This document shows positions 27,071 through 36,299 of a stretch of 58,645 nucleotides of DNA, in pieces. The DNA is from an uncultured Eubacteriales bacterium (GTDB taxonomy: Bacteria; Bacillota; Clostridia; Lachnospirales; Lachnospiraceae). Every line of letters starts with the position of its first letter. Positions within the stretch are counted from its first letter, which is position 1. Below the pieces are notes generated by a model. It did not search any database and was not told the DNA's origin. It saw only the letters and a list, made by a program, of their open reading frames with translations. The stretch covers positions 1-58,645 of the forward strand of contig CADBUJ010000046.1 of NCBI GenBank assembly GCA_902797845.1. The letters are read 5' to 3'. The position numbers and the translations under genes are program-made.

Positions 27071-28286
27071 TGTCGGGACAAAAATATTGTCGCTTATTAT
27101 AGCTGCAATCATATGGTTTGTTATCTACGATATAGAAGATCCTGTTACAACCAACAGGTATACTCTTTCTGTGTCCATAATAAACGAAGACAAGCTGGAG
27201 GATTTCGGCAAGACCTACGAGATCCTGAGCGGAGATACCGTTACTGTGTCCGTTTCAGGCAAAAGCTCTCTTCTTAATCAGCTAAGGTCCACGGATCTTA
27301 CTGCTGTGGCAGATATGACAAAGCTGTCCCTTATGAATGCAGTGCCCATAGAAGTTACGGCCCAGAAATATCAGGATCAGCTGGAGATAGATACGGGAAA
27401 TGCCACCATGAATGTGGACATAGAGGATATCGTAACTAAAGACTTCAAGATAAACTTCATAACTGAGGGTACCCCGGAGGAGGGCTATATAGCAGGTGAT
27501 ATCACCAGTTCTCCGAACATCATAACCGTTACGGGCTCGGAGACTTCGGTAAATACTCTCGCTCAGGTGGCTGTTACCATTAACATCGGGGGAGTCAGCG
27601 AAGATATATCCACCGTTGAAAAAGTCGGCCTTTTTGACAGCGCCGGTAATACTCTGGATCCGTCCAGATTTACCTTAAGTGCGGAAGAGGTTGTTACAAA
27701 TGTGCCTCTTTTAAAGACAAAGACAGTTCCTGTGGAGCTTGATTTTACAGGTGCTCCTGCAGACGGATTTGCTGTAACAGGGACAGGATACGGCCCCAAG
27801 GAACTGGAAATAGCAGGAACCGTTGATGCATTAAAGGAGATATCCGAGATCAGGCTTCCCGACTATGATTATACAGGGATCAAAGAATCCCTTCAGGAGA
27901 CTGTGCCCGTTACGGACCAGTTGCCCAGCGGCATAAGGATTACTGACGGCGATCCGGAAAAGGCCATTGCCGTAAATATAGAAGTTGACGAAAAGGATGA
28001 AAGGGAGTTTGAGATAGAGCTTAAAAATGCAGAGATCAGAAACAGCTCCCCGTCTCTGGAATATGAAATAAATAACGGAGAAGACATCACAATAACGCTG
28101 ACCGGCGGAAAGACGGCCTTAAGCGAGCTTAAGAACAGCGATATCAAGGTATTTCTGGATGTAGCAGGACTTACATCCGGTACCGGTCAGGTGCAGTTGC
28201 AGATAGAAGAACTGGCGGACAATATCAAACTTAAAAACAGAGTAAATGTAAGTGTTAAGGTAACTTCCAAGGAAACGGAGGAGTAG
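27048..28286 (+). CDS. cdaR: CdaA regulatory protein, YbbR repeats
   Basis: 412 residues. One N-terminal membrane span (GTKILSLIIAAIIWFVIYD), then an extracellular region made of about four YbbR-type beta repeats (each with a pattern like KDFKINF.TEG.PEEGYIAG). It binds and tunes CdaA. ATG 27048 is used because the longer frame from 27018 starts without support. Long, but normal for clostridial CdaR. Confidence 0.93.
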   Translation: MKKLLTNNVGTKILSLIIAAIIWFVIYDIEDPVTTNRYTLSVSIINEDKLEDFGKTYEILSGDTVTVSVSGKSSLLNQLRSTDLTAVADMTKLSLMNAVPIEVTAQKYQDQLEIDTGNATMNVDIEDIVTKDFKINFITEGTPEEGYIAGDITSSPNIITVTGSETSVNTLAQVAVTINIGGVSEDISTVEKVGLFDSAGNTLDPSRFTLSAEEVVTNVPLLKTKTVPVELDFTGAPADGFAVTGTGYGPKELEIAGTVDALKEISEIRLPDYDYTGIKESLQETVPVTDQLPSGIRITDGDPEKAIAVNIEVDEKDEREFEIELKNAEIRNSSPSLEYEINNGEDITITLTGGKTALSELKNSDIKVFLDVAGLTSGTGQVQLQIEELADNIKLKNRVNVSVKVTSKETEE

Positions 28287-28288
28287 CA

Positions 28289-28552
28289 ATGGTCCTGGAC
28301 TCTGTGATCATCAGAAAAAAAGGCGGTATAGATCTGAGACCCGCCGGCCTCATTTGTGCAGAGGCGATGAAATACAGATCACAAATAATAGTTACTGTGG
28401 GATCAAGGACCGCCAATGCAAAAAGCATCATCAGCCTGATAGGTGCGCATTTGGATGACGGAGACACAGTGGAGATCAAGTGCGAAGGCGATGACGAAAA
28501 GGAAGCCCTGGAAGCTCTTTTGGATCTCTTTAAGAACGGACTTGATAAATAA
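28289..28552 (+). CDS. HPr-like phosphocarrier lacking His15
   Basis: 87 residues, the HPr length and fold. Position 15, the phosphohistidine of HPr in GxHARPA, is Asp here (GGIDLRPA), while Ser46, the HPr-kinase site, is kept (NAKS46). The protein therefore cannot take phosphate from enzyme I but could be Ser-phosphorylated, the logic of Bacillus Crh, which has Gln15. It starts three bases after cdaR, with GGAGGAG as ribosome site. Possible partner of CcpA; not proven. A role in PTS transport is unlikely. Confidence 0.85.
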   Translation: MVLDSVIIRKKGGIDLRPAGLICAEAMKYRSQIIVTVGSRTANAKSIISLIGAHLDDGDTVEIKCEGDDEKEALEALLDLFKNGLDK

Positions 28553-28584
28553 AAGGGCATTATTGCCGAAGTTATGGAGGTCTG

Positions 28585-29553
28585 ATGTTATTATCCGTAA
28601 TAATTCCCTGTTATAACGAGGAAAAGGTAATAAACGATATGTATGAAAGCCTCCGGGTCAATTGTGATGCCGTTAAAGCATCCGGTTTTGACGCGGAGCT
28701 TATTTTTGTTGACGACGGTTCCCGTGACAATACCAGGGATATACTGAAAAGCCTGGCAGAAAAGGACCCGATTGTCAGATATATCTCCTTCAGCAGAAAT
28801 TTCGGGAAGGAGGCGGCCATGCTCTGCGGTCTCAATTATTCTTCCGGGGACTGCGTGATCATAATGGATGCAGATCTTCAGCATCCGCCGGAACTTATCC
28901 CTCAGATGGTGGAAGGTTTTTTGGAGGGCTATGATCAGGTAATAGCCAGACGAAACAGGAAAGGCGACAAGGCAGGAAACAGCTTCTTTGCCCGAAGATA
29001 TTATAAAATGGTAAACCGTATGACTGATGTGGACATGCCGGACGGAGAAGGTGATTTCCGTCTGCTTTCAAGAAAAGCCGTAAATGCTTTGCTTTCCATG
29101 GATGAATACAACAGGTTTTCCAAGGGAATGTTTTCATGGATAGGATTCAGGCAAAAGGTCATAGAATATGAGAACAGGCAGAGAGCTGCCGGAGAGACAA
29201 AATGGACCTTTAGAAAGCTTTTGTCTTACGGTATTGGCGGCATAATGTCCTTTAACGACAAGCCCTTAAGGATATGCTTTGTGCTGGGAGGCGTCTCTAT
29301 ATTCCTATGCCTTGTTTATATGATAGTTACGCTTATTCAGATAATCATATCCGGAATAACCGTTCCGGGATATTTTACGACCATATGCGCCATAATGATC
29401 CTGGGAGGACTTCAGCTTTTGTCTATAGGTGTTCTGGGCGAATACATCGGTAAGATATATTATGAGGTGAAGGGAAGGCCTCATTATCTGGTGGATGAGA
29501 CTAATATGGACTCAGAAGCCGAAAAGGAGGATAAGGAAAACGAACTTTCTTAA
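28585..29553 (+). CDS. Family 2 glycosyltransferase, DPM1/GtrB-like
   Basis: 322 residues. GT2 domain (about 1-230): SVIIPCYNEE, FVDDGSRDNT, and DADLQHPPE (DxD). A C-terminal pair of membrane spans follows (ICFVLGGVSIFLCLVYMIV and TTICAIMILGGLQLLSIGVLG). This arrangement is that of polyprenyl-phosphate glycosyltransferases (GtrB, DPM1). It probably charges undecaprenyl phosphate with a sugar for wall or glycan decoration. The next gene is GtrA-like. Confidence 0.92.
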   Translation: MLLSVIIPCYNEEKVINDMYESLRVNCDAVKASGFDAELIFVDDGSRDNTRDILKSLAEKDPIVRYISFSRNFGKEAAMLCGLNYSSGDCVIIMDADLQHPPELIPQMVEGFLEGYDQVIARRNRKGDKAGNSFFARRYYKMVNRMTDVDMPDGEGDFRLLSRKAVNALLSMDEYNRFSKGMFSWIGFRQKVIEYENRQRAAGETKWTFRKLLSYGIGGIMSFNDKPLRICFVLGGVSIFLCLVYMIVTLIQIIISGITVPGYFTTICAIMILGGLQLLSIGVLGEYIGKIYYEVKGRPHYLVDETNMDSEAEKEDKENELS

Positions 29554-29944
29554 TAAGCACAGGGAATTGATCAGATACATCATAGCGGGAGCCCTGACCA
29601 CCCTGGTTTCCATCGGGAGCTTTTATCTTTTTGAAAGGATACTTTCCGTAGATCACCTTATCGCAAATATCCTGTCATGGATATTTGCGGTTCTTTTTGC
29701 TTATGTGATCAACAGGATCTGGGTGTTTGAAAGCAAGAAAAAGAGAGGGGAAGGTGTTTTAAAGGAATTCCTTCTTTTTGTGGGAGCCAGGATCACATCT
29801 CTTGCCATAGAAGAGGCCGTTCTTTTTGCGGGCGTGGATCTTTTGAAGATTGATTCCATTATTGTTAAGACAGGTGCCCAGATCATAGTTCTCATCATCA
29901 ATTATCTGTTCAGCAAATTAGTTATTTTTCACAAGGACAGCTGA
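29495..29944 (+). CDS. GtrA-like membrane protein
   Basis: Up to 149 residues with four hydrophobic spans. GtrA-family proteins are proposed flippases for polyprenyl-linked sugars. Matching motifs: YIIAGALTTLVSIGSFYLFE near the start and a late INYLFSKLVIFHK. It forms a unit with the GT2 gene. The start is uncertain: the longest frame begins at ATG 29495 and overlaps GT2 by 59 bases, while the strong AAAAGGAGG (29521-29530) has no standard start codon at a good distance. TTG near 29568 is an alternative. Confidence 0.8.
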   Translation: MRLIWTQKPKRRIRKTNFLNKHRELIRYIIAGALTTLVSIGSFYLFERILSVDHLIANILSWIFAVLFAYVINRIWVFESKKKRGEGVLKEFLLFVGARITSLAIEEAVLFAGVDLLKIDSIIVKTGAQIIVLIINYLFSKLVIFHKDS

Positions 29945-29960
29945 TAAAAAAGTAAAAAAT

Positions 29961-30010
29961 AATAGTTTTTTCAATAGTTTTTCACAAAAAATACACATAG
30001 AAAAACTATT
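29961..30010. repeat. Repeats of AATAGTTTTT upstream of htrA
   Basis: AATAGTTTTT occurs twice in direct orientation (29961-29970, 29973-29982) and once inverted (30001-30010, AAAAACTATT). Together they flank the expected promoter region of the protease gene and may be regulator sites. Confidence 0.55.
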
Positions 30011-30056
30011 CTTCTAAAGACTAGAATAATGCAGGATATGTTAGGAGGGCATTATT

Positions 30057-31508
30057 ATGACAGACGATTTTTTCAGAGATCCCATATCCGACGAGGATAA
30101 TGAGAGAGATAAAAAAGAGACATCATTTTATTATGATGTACCGGAGGATTATGAACGAGGCGCAGAGAGTACCGATCAGAAGGAAGAATCCAAACCGGAA
30201 AAGAAAAGAGGCTTTTTCAGAATGGCCGGTAAGGTCCTCGCTCTGGCTTTGATCTTCGGCATTGTTGCAGGAGTGGTCTTCCACGGGGTAAATTACAGTG
30301 CGGGAAGGCTCTTTGACAGGTCCGGATCCACAACTTCAGGAGAGTCAGGAGTCACATCAGAAAGCACTGCCGCCAAAGATGAGAAGGAGACAGAAACAAC
30401 GCCTCAGGAACCCATAGCCAGCGTGTCACCTGTTCCGTCATCTGGAGAAACGGATCTGGAAGCTATGGTAGAGGAAGTCATGCCAAGCATCGTCGCTGTT
30501 AATGTGGTTGTTCAGACGACGACTCAGGACTTTTTCGGCAGGACATATTCCAGGGAATCTGCAGGAGCCGGTTCCGGCATCATCATTAAGGATGAGGGCG
30601 GAAGGCTTTATATATTGACTAATCATCATGTTATAGAGGACGCAAAGGATGTATCCGTAACCTTTGAGGATAATTCATCTGCCAAGGCTACTGTGATGGG
30701 ATACAAGGCAGATGAGGATGTGGCTGTAATAGTAGTAAACAGCGAGGACATTTCAAGCGAAACCAGATCGGCCCTGAAGGTCGCTCTTCTGGGTGATTCC
30801 GATAAGGTAAAGGTAGGAAGTTGGGCCATTGCCATAGGTAATGCTCTGGGCTACGGCCAGTCAGTAACAAGAGGTATTATAAGTGCCGTGGAAAGGACTG
30901 TTACACTGACTGACGGCACCATGACCCTGCTTCAGACAGATGCTGCCATCAACCCGGGAAATTCGGGAGGTGCTCTGTTGAATACTTCAGGTCAGGTCAT
31001 CGGTGTGAACAGTGTCAAATATGCATCCGAATCAGTGGAAGGTATGGGCTTTGCAATTCCCATCAATAGGGCTATGGAGATAGTCGACGAGATAATAGCA
31101 AAGGGAGACAGCCCTGTGCAGACTCAGGAAAAAGAGGCATTTCTGGGTATCCACGGCGGCACCATTACTGAATCCATGGCTTTGCAGTACGATTGTCCTC
31201 AGGGCGTATATATCAGCGCCATAGTTGAGGATTCCGCAGCATCCATGGCAGGACTTAAAGCAGGCTTTATAATCACTGAGTTTGACGGCAGCAGGATACT
31301 GACCATGGAGGAACTTACGGAAGCCATAGGTCAGCATGCACCGGGAGACTCTGTCGATGTAAAGGTATGTATGCCTGATGTAAGAGGCTATTATGAGGAA
31401 GAGATGAAGTTTACGGTCATCCTTACGGAAAAGCCGGAGGAGACATCCACCGGCAACAGCGGTTACGGCGGCTATGACGACTATTACGGATATGATTTCG
31501 GAAATTAA
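30057..31508 (+). CDS. htrA: HtrA/DegP-like membrane-anchored serine protease
   Basis: 483 residues. Acidic cytoplasmic start, one membrane span (about 56-76), Ser/Thr/Glu-rich linker, then a trypsin-like domain with catalytic His191 (LTNHHVIED), Asp221 (EDVAVIVV) and Ser303 (NPGNSGGAL). A PDZ domain lies at about 360-455 (GVYISAIVEDSAASMAGL). The tail is Gly/Tyr/Asp-rich (GYGGYDDYYGYDFGN). It degrades or refolds damaged exported proteins. GGAGGG precedes the ATG. Housekeeping surface quality control is the likely role. Confidence 0.94.
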   Translation: MTDDFFRDPISDEDNERDKKETSFYYDVPEDYERGAESTDQKEESKPEKKRGFFRMAGKVLALALIFGIVAGVVFHGVNYSAGRLFDRSGSTTSGESGVTSESTAAKDEKETETTPQEPIASVSPVPSSGETDLEAMVEEVMPSIVAVNVVVQTTTQDFFGRTYSRESAGAGSGIIIKDEGGRLYILTNHHVIEDAKDVSVTFEDNSSAKATVMGYKADEDVAVIVVNSEDISSETRSALKVALLGDSDKVKVGSWAIAIGNALGYGQSVTRGIISAVERTVTLTDGTMTLLQTDAAINPGNSGGALLNTSGQVIGVNSVKYASESVEGMGFAIPINRAMEIVDEIIAKGDSPVQTQEKEAFLGIHGGTITESMALQYDCPQGVYISAIVEDSAASMAGLKAGFIITEFDGSRILTMEELTEAIGQHAPGDSVDVKVCMPDVRGYYEEEMKFTVILTEKPEETSTGNSGYGGYDDYYGYDFGN

Positions 31509-31533
31509 GTAATGATGCAGACAAAGCTAAGAG

Positions 31534-31561
31534 GCCTTTCCCGAAAGGGAAAGGCTTTTTT
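31534..31561 (+). terminator. Intrinsic terminator after htrA
   Basis: GCCTTTCCC, GAAA tetraloop, GGGAAAGGC and six T, inside a larger ATGCAGA/TCTGCAT pairing. Confidence 0.92.
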
Positions 31562-31644
31562 CTGCATTTTATATACCGGAGCATATAGTTTAAAGCAGCA
31601 AATTATGGTAAACTGTTGAAGTATTTAAACATAGGAAAGAGAAT

Positions 31645-33084
31645 ATGTCAGAAGAAATCATTAATACCGGCACGGAAAAGGTGACGGACATCACGGAAGA
31701 AAAGAAAACAGAAAAGTCATCAGAGGATGATCTTAATAAAGACAGGGACTACGAAGAATATTGTTATGTCTGCAAAAGGACGGAATCCCAGGCAGGACCC
31801 ATGATACACATGCCCGGGACATCCATAGCCGTCTGCAGCGACTGCTTCCAGAGAAGTGTGGATTCCATAAAGAATTCCGGAATGAATCTGGAAGATATGC
31901 TGAAAAACGTAAATTTTGTGGATATGACGGATCTTTTTGCCATGAACCAGGAGATGCCGAAGGCCAACAGGATCAAAAAACGTACTCCCGACGAGGAAAA
32001 GGAGCCGCCTATAGATCTTAAGAAGGTACCGGCTCCTCATATCATCAGGGAGAAGCTGGACGAATATGTCATTGGTCAGGAACACGCCAAAAAGGCCATC
32101 TCCGTAGCTGTCTACAACCACTATAAAAGAGTCGCGACAAATACCCTTAAGGAAATAGAAATAGACAAATCCAATATCCTGATGATAGGACCAACAGGAT
32201 CAGGAAAGACTTATCTTGTAAAGGTGCTGGCAAAACTGCTTGATGTGCCTCTTGCCGTATCGGATGCCACAGCCCTCACGGAGGCGGGATATATAGGCGA
32301 TGATATCGAGAGCGTTATATCAAAGCTTCTTGCGGCAGCAGATAATGATGTGGATAAGGCTGAGACAGGTATTGTTTTTATAGATGAGATCGACAAGATC
32401 GCCAAGAAGGAAGGGACCACCACAAGGGATGTAAACGGAGAATCCGTACAGCAGGGACTTCTTAAGCTTCTGGAAGGAAGTGTGGTGGAGGTTCCCGTGG
32501 GAGCCACAAACAAAAACGCCATGGTGCCCATGGCCCAGGTGGATACTACGAATATCCTTTTTATATGCGGAGGCGCTTTCCCTGATCTGGAGAACGTTAT
32601 CAAAGAAAGACTTAATAAGAGGAGTTCTTTGGGATTCGAGGCGGATCTGAAGGATAAGTATGACAACGATGAGGATATCTTTTCCAAAGTCACTATGGAG
32701 GACCTTAGGAAATACGGCCTTATTCCAGAATTTATCGGAAGGCTGCCCGTGGTGTTTTCCTTAAAGGGACTGGACAGGGATGCATTGGTCAAGATCCTCA
32801 AGGAACCTAAAAATGCCATACTTAAGCAATACAAAAAGCTTATGGAACTTGACGGAGTCACATTGGAATTTGAAGACGACGCGCTTTTTGCCATAGCTGA
32901 CAAGGCTATAAAGAGAGGCACGGGAGCCAGAGCTCTTCGGTCCATAATCGAGGAATTCATGCTGGACATCATGTATGAGACTCCCAAGGATGAAAACATA
33001 GGAACAGTGATAATAACCAAAGATTATATTGAAGGAAAGGGTGGCCCCGGGATAATAGCAAAAGGGGCGAAGGAATCGGAATGA
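31645..33084 (+). CDS. ClpX-family AAA+ protein, atypical
   Basis: 479 residues. Four-cysteine zinc finger (Cys40, 43, 64, 67), Walker A GPTGSGKT at about 182, pore loop GYIGDDIE, Walker B VFIDEIDKI, arginine-finger and sensor regions, and GTGARALRSI. The docking tripeptide that contacts ClpP is LGF at 329, not the usual IGF. An acidic stretch of about 35 residues precedes the zinc finger, and the protein is some 55-60 residues longer than ordinary ClpX. clpP is not adjacent. It could be the main ClpX or a paralogue. The stop overlaps the next gene by four bases. Confidence 0.85.
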   Translation: MSEEIINTGTEKVTDITEEKKTEKSSEDDLNKDRDYEEYCYVCKRTESQAGPMIHMPGTSIAVCSDCFQRSVDSIKNSGMNLEDMLKNVNFVDMTDLFAMNQEMPKANRIKKRTPDEEKEPPIDLKKVPAPHIIREKLDEYVIGQEHAKKAISVAVYNHYKRVATNTLKEIEIDKSNILMIGPTGSGKTYLVKVLAKLLDVPLAVSDATALTEAGYIGDDIESVISKLLAAADNDVDKAETGIVFIDEIDKIAKKEGTTTRDVNGESVQQGLLKLLEGSVVEVPVGATNKNAMVPMAQVDTTNILFICGGAFPDLENVIKERLNKRSSLGFEADLKDKYDNDEDIFSKVTMEDLRKYGLIPEFIGRLPVVFSLKGLDRDALVKILKEPKNAILKQYKKLMELDGVTLEFEDDALFAIADKAIKRGTGARALRSIIEEFMLDIMYETPKDENIGTVIITKDYIEGKGGPGIIAKGAKESE

Positions 33085-34487
33085 GCGAGAAAAAATTAAG
33101 TTTCACTTTTGACAATGCATGGACAAAACTTGGAAAATCAGCTTCAAAAAAAGCGCTTAAATTTGCGGAAGGATATAAGGAATTCCTTAATGATGCAAAA
33201 ACGGAAAGAGAATGCGTTACCGTTATGGTGGATGTTCTTAACAAGAAGGGATATAAGGATCTTGATCAGGTAAAGGCGCTTAAGGAAGGCGATAAGGTAT
33301 ACCGCATCATAAAAGAAAAGGGTCTTGTGGCAGCAGTTATGGGAAAAAGACCTGTAACGGACGGTATAAATCTCCTTGGTGCACATATAGATTCTCCCAG
33401 GACCGATCTTAAACCCATGCCTCTGTACGAATCTGATGATATGGCCTTTCTTAAGACCCATTATTACGGCGGCATAAAGAAATATCAGTTTACGACTATC
33501 CCTCTCTCCATGCACGGCATCATATTTAACGAGAGGGGAGAAAAGAAGACTATCTCCATCGGAGAGGAACCCGGAGATCCCGTATTTACCATAACAGAGC
33601 TCCTTATACATCTGGCTGAGACACAGATGCAGAGGAAGGGCAGCCAGGTGGTAAAGGGCGAGGAGATGAATGTACTCTTTGCAGGAATGCCCATAGAGGA
33701 CGAGGACGAGAAAAAGAAGGTTAAGGCCATGGCTCTTAAGCTTCTCTACGATAAATACAAAATAACCGAAAAAGATTTTATCTCTGCTGAGCTTGAGATG
33801 GTACCGGCCTTTAAGGCGCAAGACGTGGGCATAGACCGCTCCATGGTAGGAGGATACGGACAGGATGATCGTGTCTGCGCATATACGGAGCTTATGGCTC
33901 TTCTTGATGTAAAGGATCCGGAGATCACCTGCGCCGCATATTTTACAGATAAAGAGGAGACAGGCTCCAATTCCAATACGGGAGCTACCTCCAGGCTGTA
34001 TGAAAACGTGCTGGCTGAGCTTCTTTACAAATCAAAGAAAAATGCAAATGATATGGATTTCAGGACCATGCTTGCCAACTCGAAGATGCTCTCATCTGAT
34101 GTTACTGCAGCATTCGAGCCCAATTACAAGGTGCCTGATATTTTTGATAAGCTTAATTCCACATATCTGGGAAAAGGCGTTGGCATAGTTAAATATTCCG
34201 GATCAAGAGGCAAATACGGCTGCAACGATTCCTCAGGAGAATTCTTCAGGGAAGTGGTAAATGTATTCGATAAGGACAAAGTTCCCTGGCAGACGGGAGA
34301 ACTGGGCGGAGTCGACGCCGGCGGCGGCGGGACCATAGCTGTTTATATGGCTCAGCTGGGAATGGACGTTATAGATTGCGGAGTTCCCGTATTGTCCATG
34401 CATTCACCTTTTGAGATAACGAGTAAAGCAGATATCTACTGCGCATATCTGGGCTTTTTGGCATTTATTCAAAAGTGCGGCAGATAA
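33081..34487 (+). CDS. M18-family aminopeptidase
   Basis: 468 residues. Metal-binding pattern of M18 enzymes: GAHIDSPRTDLKP, DKEETGSNS, and the late SMHSPFEI histidine. M18 peptidases remove N-terminal residues, usually acidic or hydrophobic, in the cytoplasm. Co-transcribed with the ClpX-like gene (ATGA overlap), which would fit peptide recycling after unfolding. Ten bases precede the transketolase start. Confidence 0.9.
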   Translation: MSEKKLSFTFDNAWTKLGKSASKKALKFAEGYKEFLNDAKTERECVTVMVDVLNKKGYKDLDQVKALKEGDKVYRIIKEKGLVAAVMGKRPVTDGINLLGAHIDSPRTDLKPMPLYESDDMAFLKTHYYGGIKKYQFTTIPLSMHGIIFNERGEKKTISIGEEPGDPVFTITELLIHLAETQMQRKGSQVVKGEEMNVLFAGMPIEDEDEKKKVKAMALKLLYDKYKITEKDFISAELEMVPAFKAQDVGIDRSMVGGYGQDDRVCAYTELMALLDVKDPEITCAAYFTDKEETGSNSNTGATSRLYENVLAELLYKSKKNANDMDFRTMLANSKMLSSDVTAAFEPNYKVPDIFDKLNSTYLGKGVGIVKYSGSRGKYGCNDSSGEFFREVVNVFDKDKVPWQTGELGGVDAGGGGTIAVYMAQLGMDVIDCGVPVLSMHSPFEITSKADIYCAYLGFLAFIQKCGR

Positions 34488-34497
34488 GGGAGGAAAA

Positions 34498-35316
34498 ATG
34501 GAACTTCAGGAACTGAAAAGGACAGCATGTGAAGTAAGAAAAAATATCATCACGTCAACACATGCTGCAGGATCAGGGCACCCGGGAGGCTCTCTTTCAA
34601 GTGCGGATATCGTCACCTATCTGTACTTTGAGGAAATGAATATAGATCCCAAGAATCCTGACTGGGACAAGAGAGACAGATTTGTATTATCCAAAGGCCA
34701 CTGCGCTCCTGTCCTTTACGGAGCCTTGGCTGAAAGAGGATACTTTCCCAAGGAGCTTCTTTTGACCCTCCGTCAGTTCGGCTCCATCCTCCAGGGACAT
34801 CCTGATCTTAAAAAAACACCGGGTGTAGATATGTCTTCAGGCTCTTTGGGCCAGGGGCTGTCCGTTGCCGTAGGAATGGCTCTTTCCGCCAAGCTTTCAG
34901 GTGATGACATAAGAGTTTACTGCCTGCTTGGAGACGGAGAGATACAGGAGGGACAGGTCTGGGAAGCCATGATGTTTGCAGGAACGAGGAATCTGGATAA
35001 CCTGTGCATCATAATAGACAACAACAATCTGCAGATAGACGGCGATATTAGAGATATATGTTCTCCTTATCCCATAGACGAAAAGGTAAAGGCTTTCAAC
35101 CTGACTCCTGTTGTAATAGACGGAAATGATATGGAGCAGGTGGCGGAAGCATTTTCCGTTGCAAGGAACAACAAAGGCTGTCCCACTGTCATAATAGCCA
35201 AGACAGTAAAGGGAAAGGGTATTTCCTTTATGGAGGATCAGGTCTCCTGGCACGGAAAGGCGCCCAATGACGAGGAATTTGCTCAGGCAATGAGGGAGCT
35301 TACGGAGGGAGAATAA
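34498..35316 (+). CDS. Transketolase, N-terminal subunit
   Basis: 272 residues. Carries the thiamine diphosphate site: GHPGGSLSSADI, KGHCAPVLYGAL, and the GDG...NN motif (GDGEIQEGQVWEA ... DNNNLQIDG). GGGAGG is upstream. The matching C-terminal subunit follows with a TAATG overlap, so the enzyme is a two-protein transketolase, common in clostridia, for the non-oxidative pentose phosphate pathway. Confidence 0.93.
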   Translation: MELQELKRTACEVRKNIITSTHAAGSGHPGGSLSSADIVTYLYFEEMNIDPKNPDWDKRDRFVLSKGHCAPVLYGALAERGYFPKELLLTLRQFGSILQGHPDLKKTPGVDMSSGSLGQGLSVAVGMALSAKLSGDDIRVYCLLGDGEIQEGQVWEAMMFAGTRNLDNLCIIIDNNNLQIDGDIRDICSPYPIDEKVKAFNLTPVVIDGNDMEQVAEAFSVARNNKGCPTVIIAKTVKGKGISFMEDQVSWHGKAPNDEEFAQAMRELTEGE

Positions 35317-36260
35317 TGGGAGATATTATTAAGATAGCCACTAGAGAATCCTACGGAAACGCCCTTAAGGCGCTGGGAGAAGAACATGAAGATGTTTATG
35401 TTCTTGATGCGGATCTTGCGGGAGCCACGAAGACGGGAACCTTTAAGAAGGCTTTTCCCGAGAGGCATATAGACTGCGGAATAGCAGAATGCAATATGAT
35501 GGGTATCGCTGCAGGTCTTTCCCTTACGGGGAAGGTACCCTTTGCATCATCCTTTGCCATGTTTGCGGCAGGAAGAGCCTTTGAACAGATAAGAAATTCC
35601 ATTGGATATCCTCATCTTAATGTTAAGATCGGGGCTACCCATGCCGGCATATCAGTAGGTGAAGACGGGGCCACCCATCAGTGCAACGAGGATATAGGCC
35701 TTATGAGGACTATCCCGGGCATGACCATAATATGCCCCGCAGATGATACATCAGCAAAGGCTGCAGTAAAAGCTGCTTACCAGATAGACGGACCTGTATA
35801 TCTCCGGCTCGGAAGGTTTCCCGTACCTGTGATATACGATCCGGAGGAACTGGATTTTAAAGTGGGTAAGGCCATAAGAGTAAGAGACGGAGAGGATATC
35901 ACCATAATCGCGACAGGCCTTACGGTCTCAACGGCTCTTGCAGCATCAGAGCTTCTTTCTGAGGACGGGATAAGTGCAGAGGTCGTAGATATGCATACCA
36001 TAAAGCCTCTTGATGAGGATATGATCCTGGAATGTGCAAAAAAGACCGGAAGGATAGTTATCGCTGAAGAGCACAGTACATTAGGAGGCCTGGGTGATGC
36101 AGTATGCTCCGTGCTCTCACAGAAATGTCCCGTTAAAGCATTAAAGATAGGGGTCGAAGATGTTTTCGGCTCTTCCGGATCAGCCGAAGAGCTTATAAAT
36201 GCTTACGGACTTTCGGGAGAGGCCATAAGCCATAAGATAAGAAAGTTTCTTAAAGACTGA
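35316..36260 (+). CDS. Transketolase, C-terminal subunit
   Basis: 314 residues. Pyrimidine-binding and C-terminal domains: FPERHIDCGIAECNMMGIAAG with the catalytic Glu, GATHQCNEDIGLMRTIPGM, and VVDMHTIKPLD in the last third. It completes the split transketolase. It is followed by murF after a 39-base gap. Confidence 0.93.
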   Translation: MGDIIKIATRESYGNALKALGEEHEDVYVLDADLAGATKTGTFKKAFPERHIDCGIAECNMMGIAAGLSLTGKVPFASSFAMFAAGRAFEQIRNSIGYPHLNVKIGATHAGISVGEDGATHQCNEDIGLMRTIPGMTIICPADDTSAKAAVKAAYQIDGPVYLRLGRFPVPVIYDPEELDFKVGKAIRVRDGEDITIIATGLTVSTALAASELLSEDGISAEVVDMHTIKPLDEDMILECAKKTGRIVIAEEHSTLGGLGDAVCSVLSQKCPVKALKIGVEDVFGSSGSAEELINAYGLSGEAISHKIRKFLKD

Positions 36261-36299
36261 TGATCTTAGATCACAAATAATAATTTTAAGGAAGAAATT

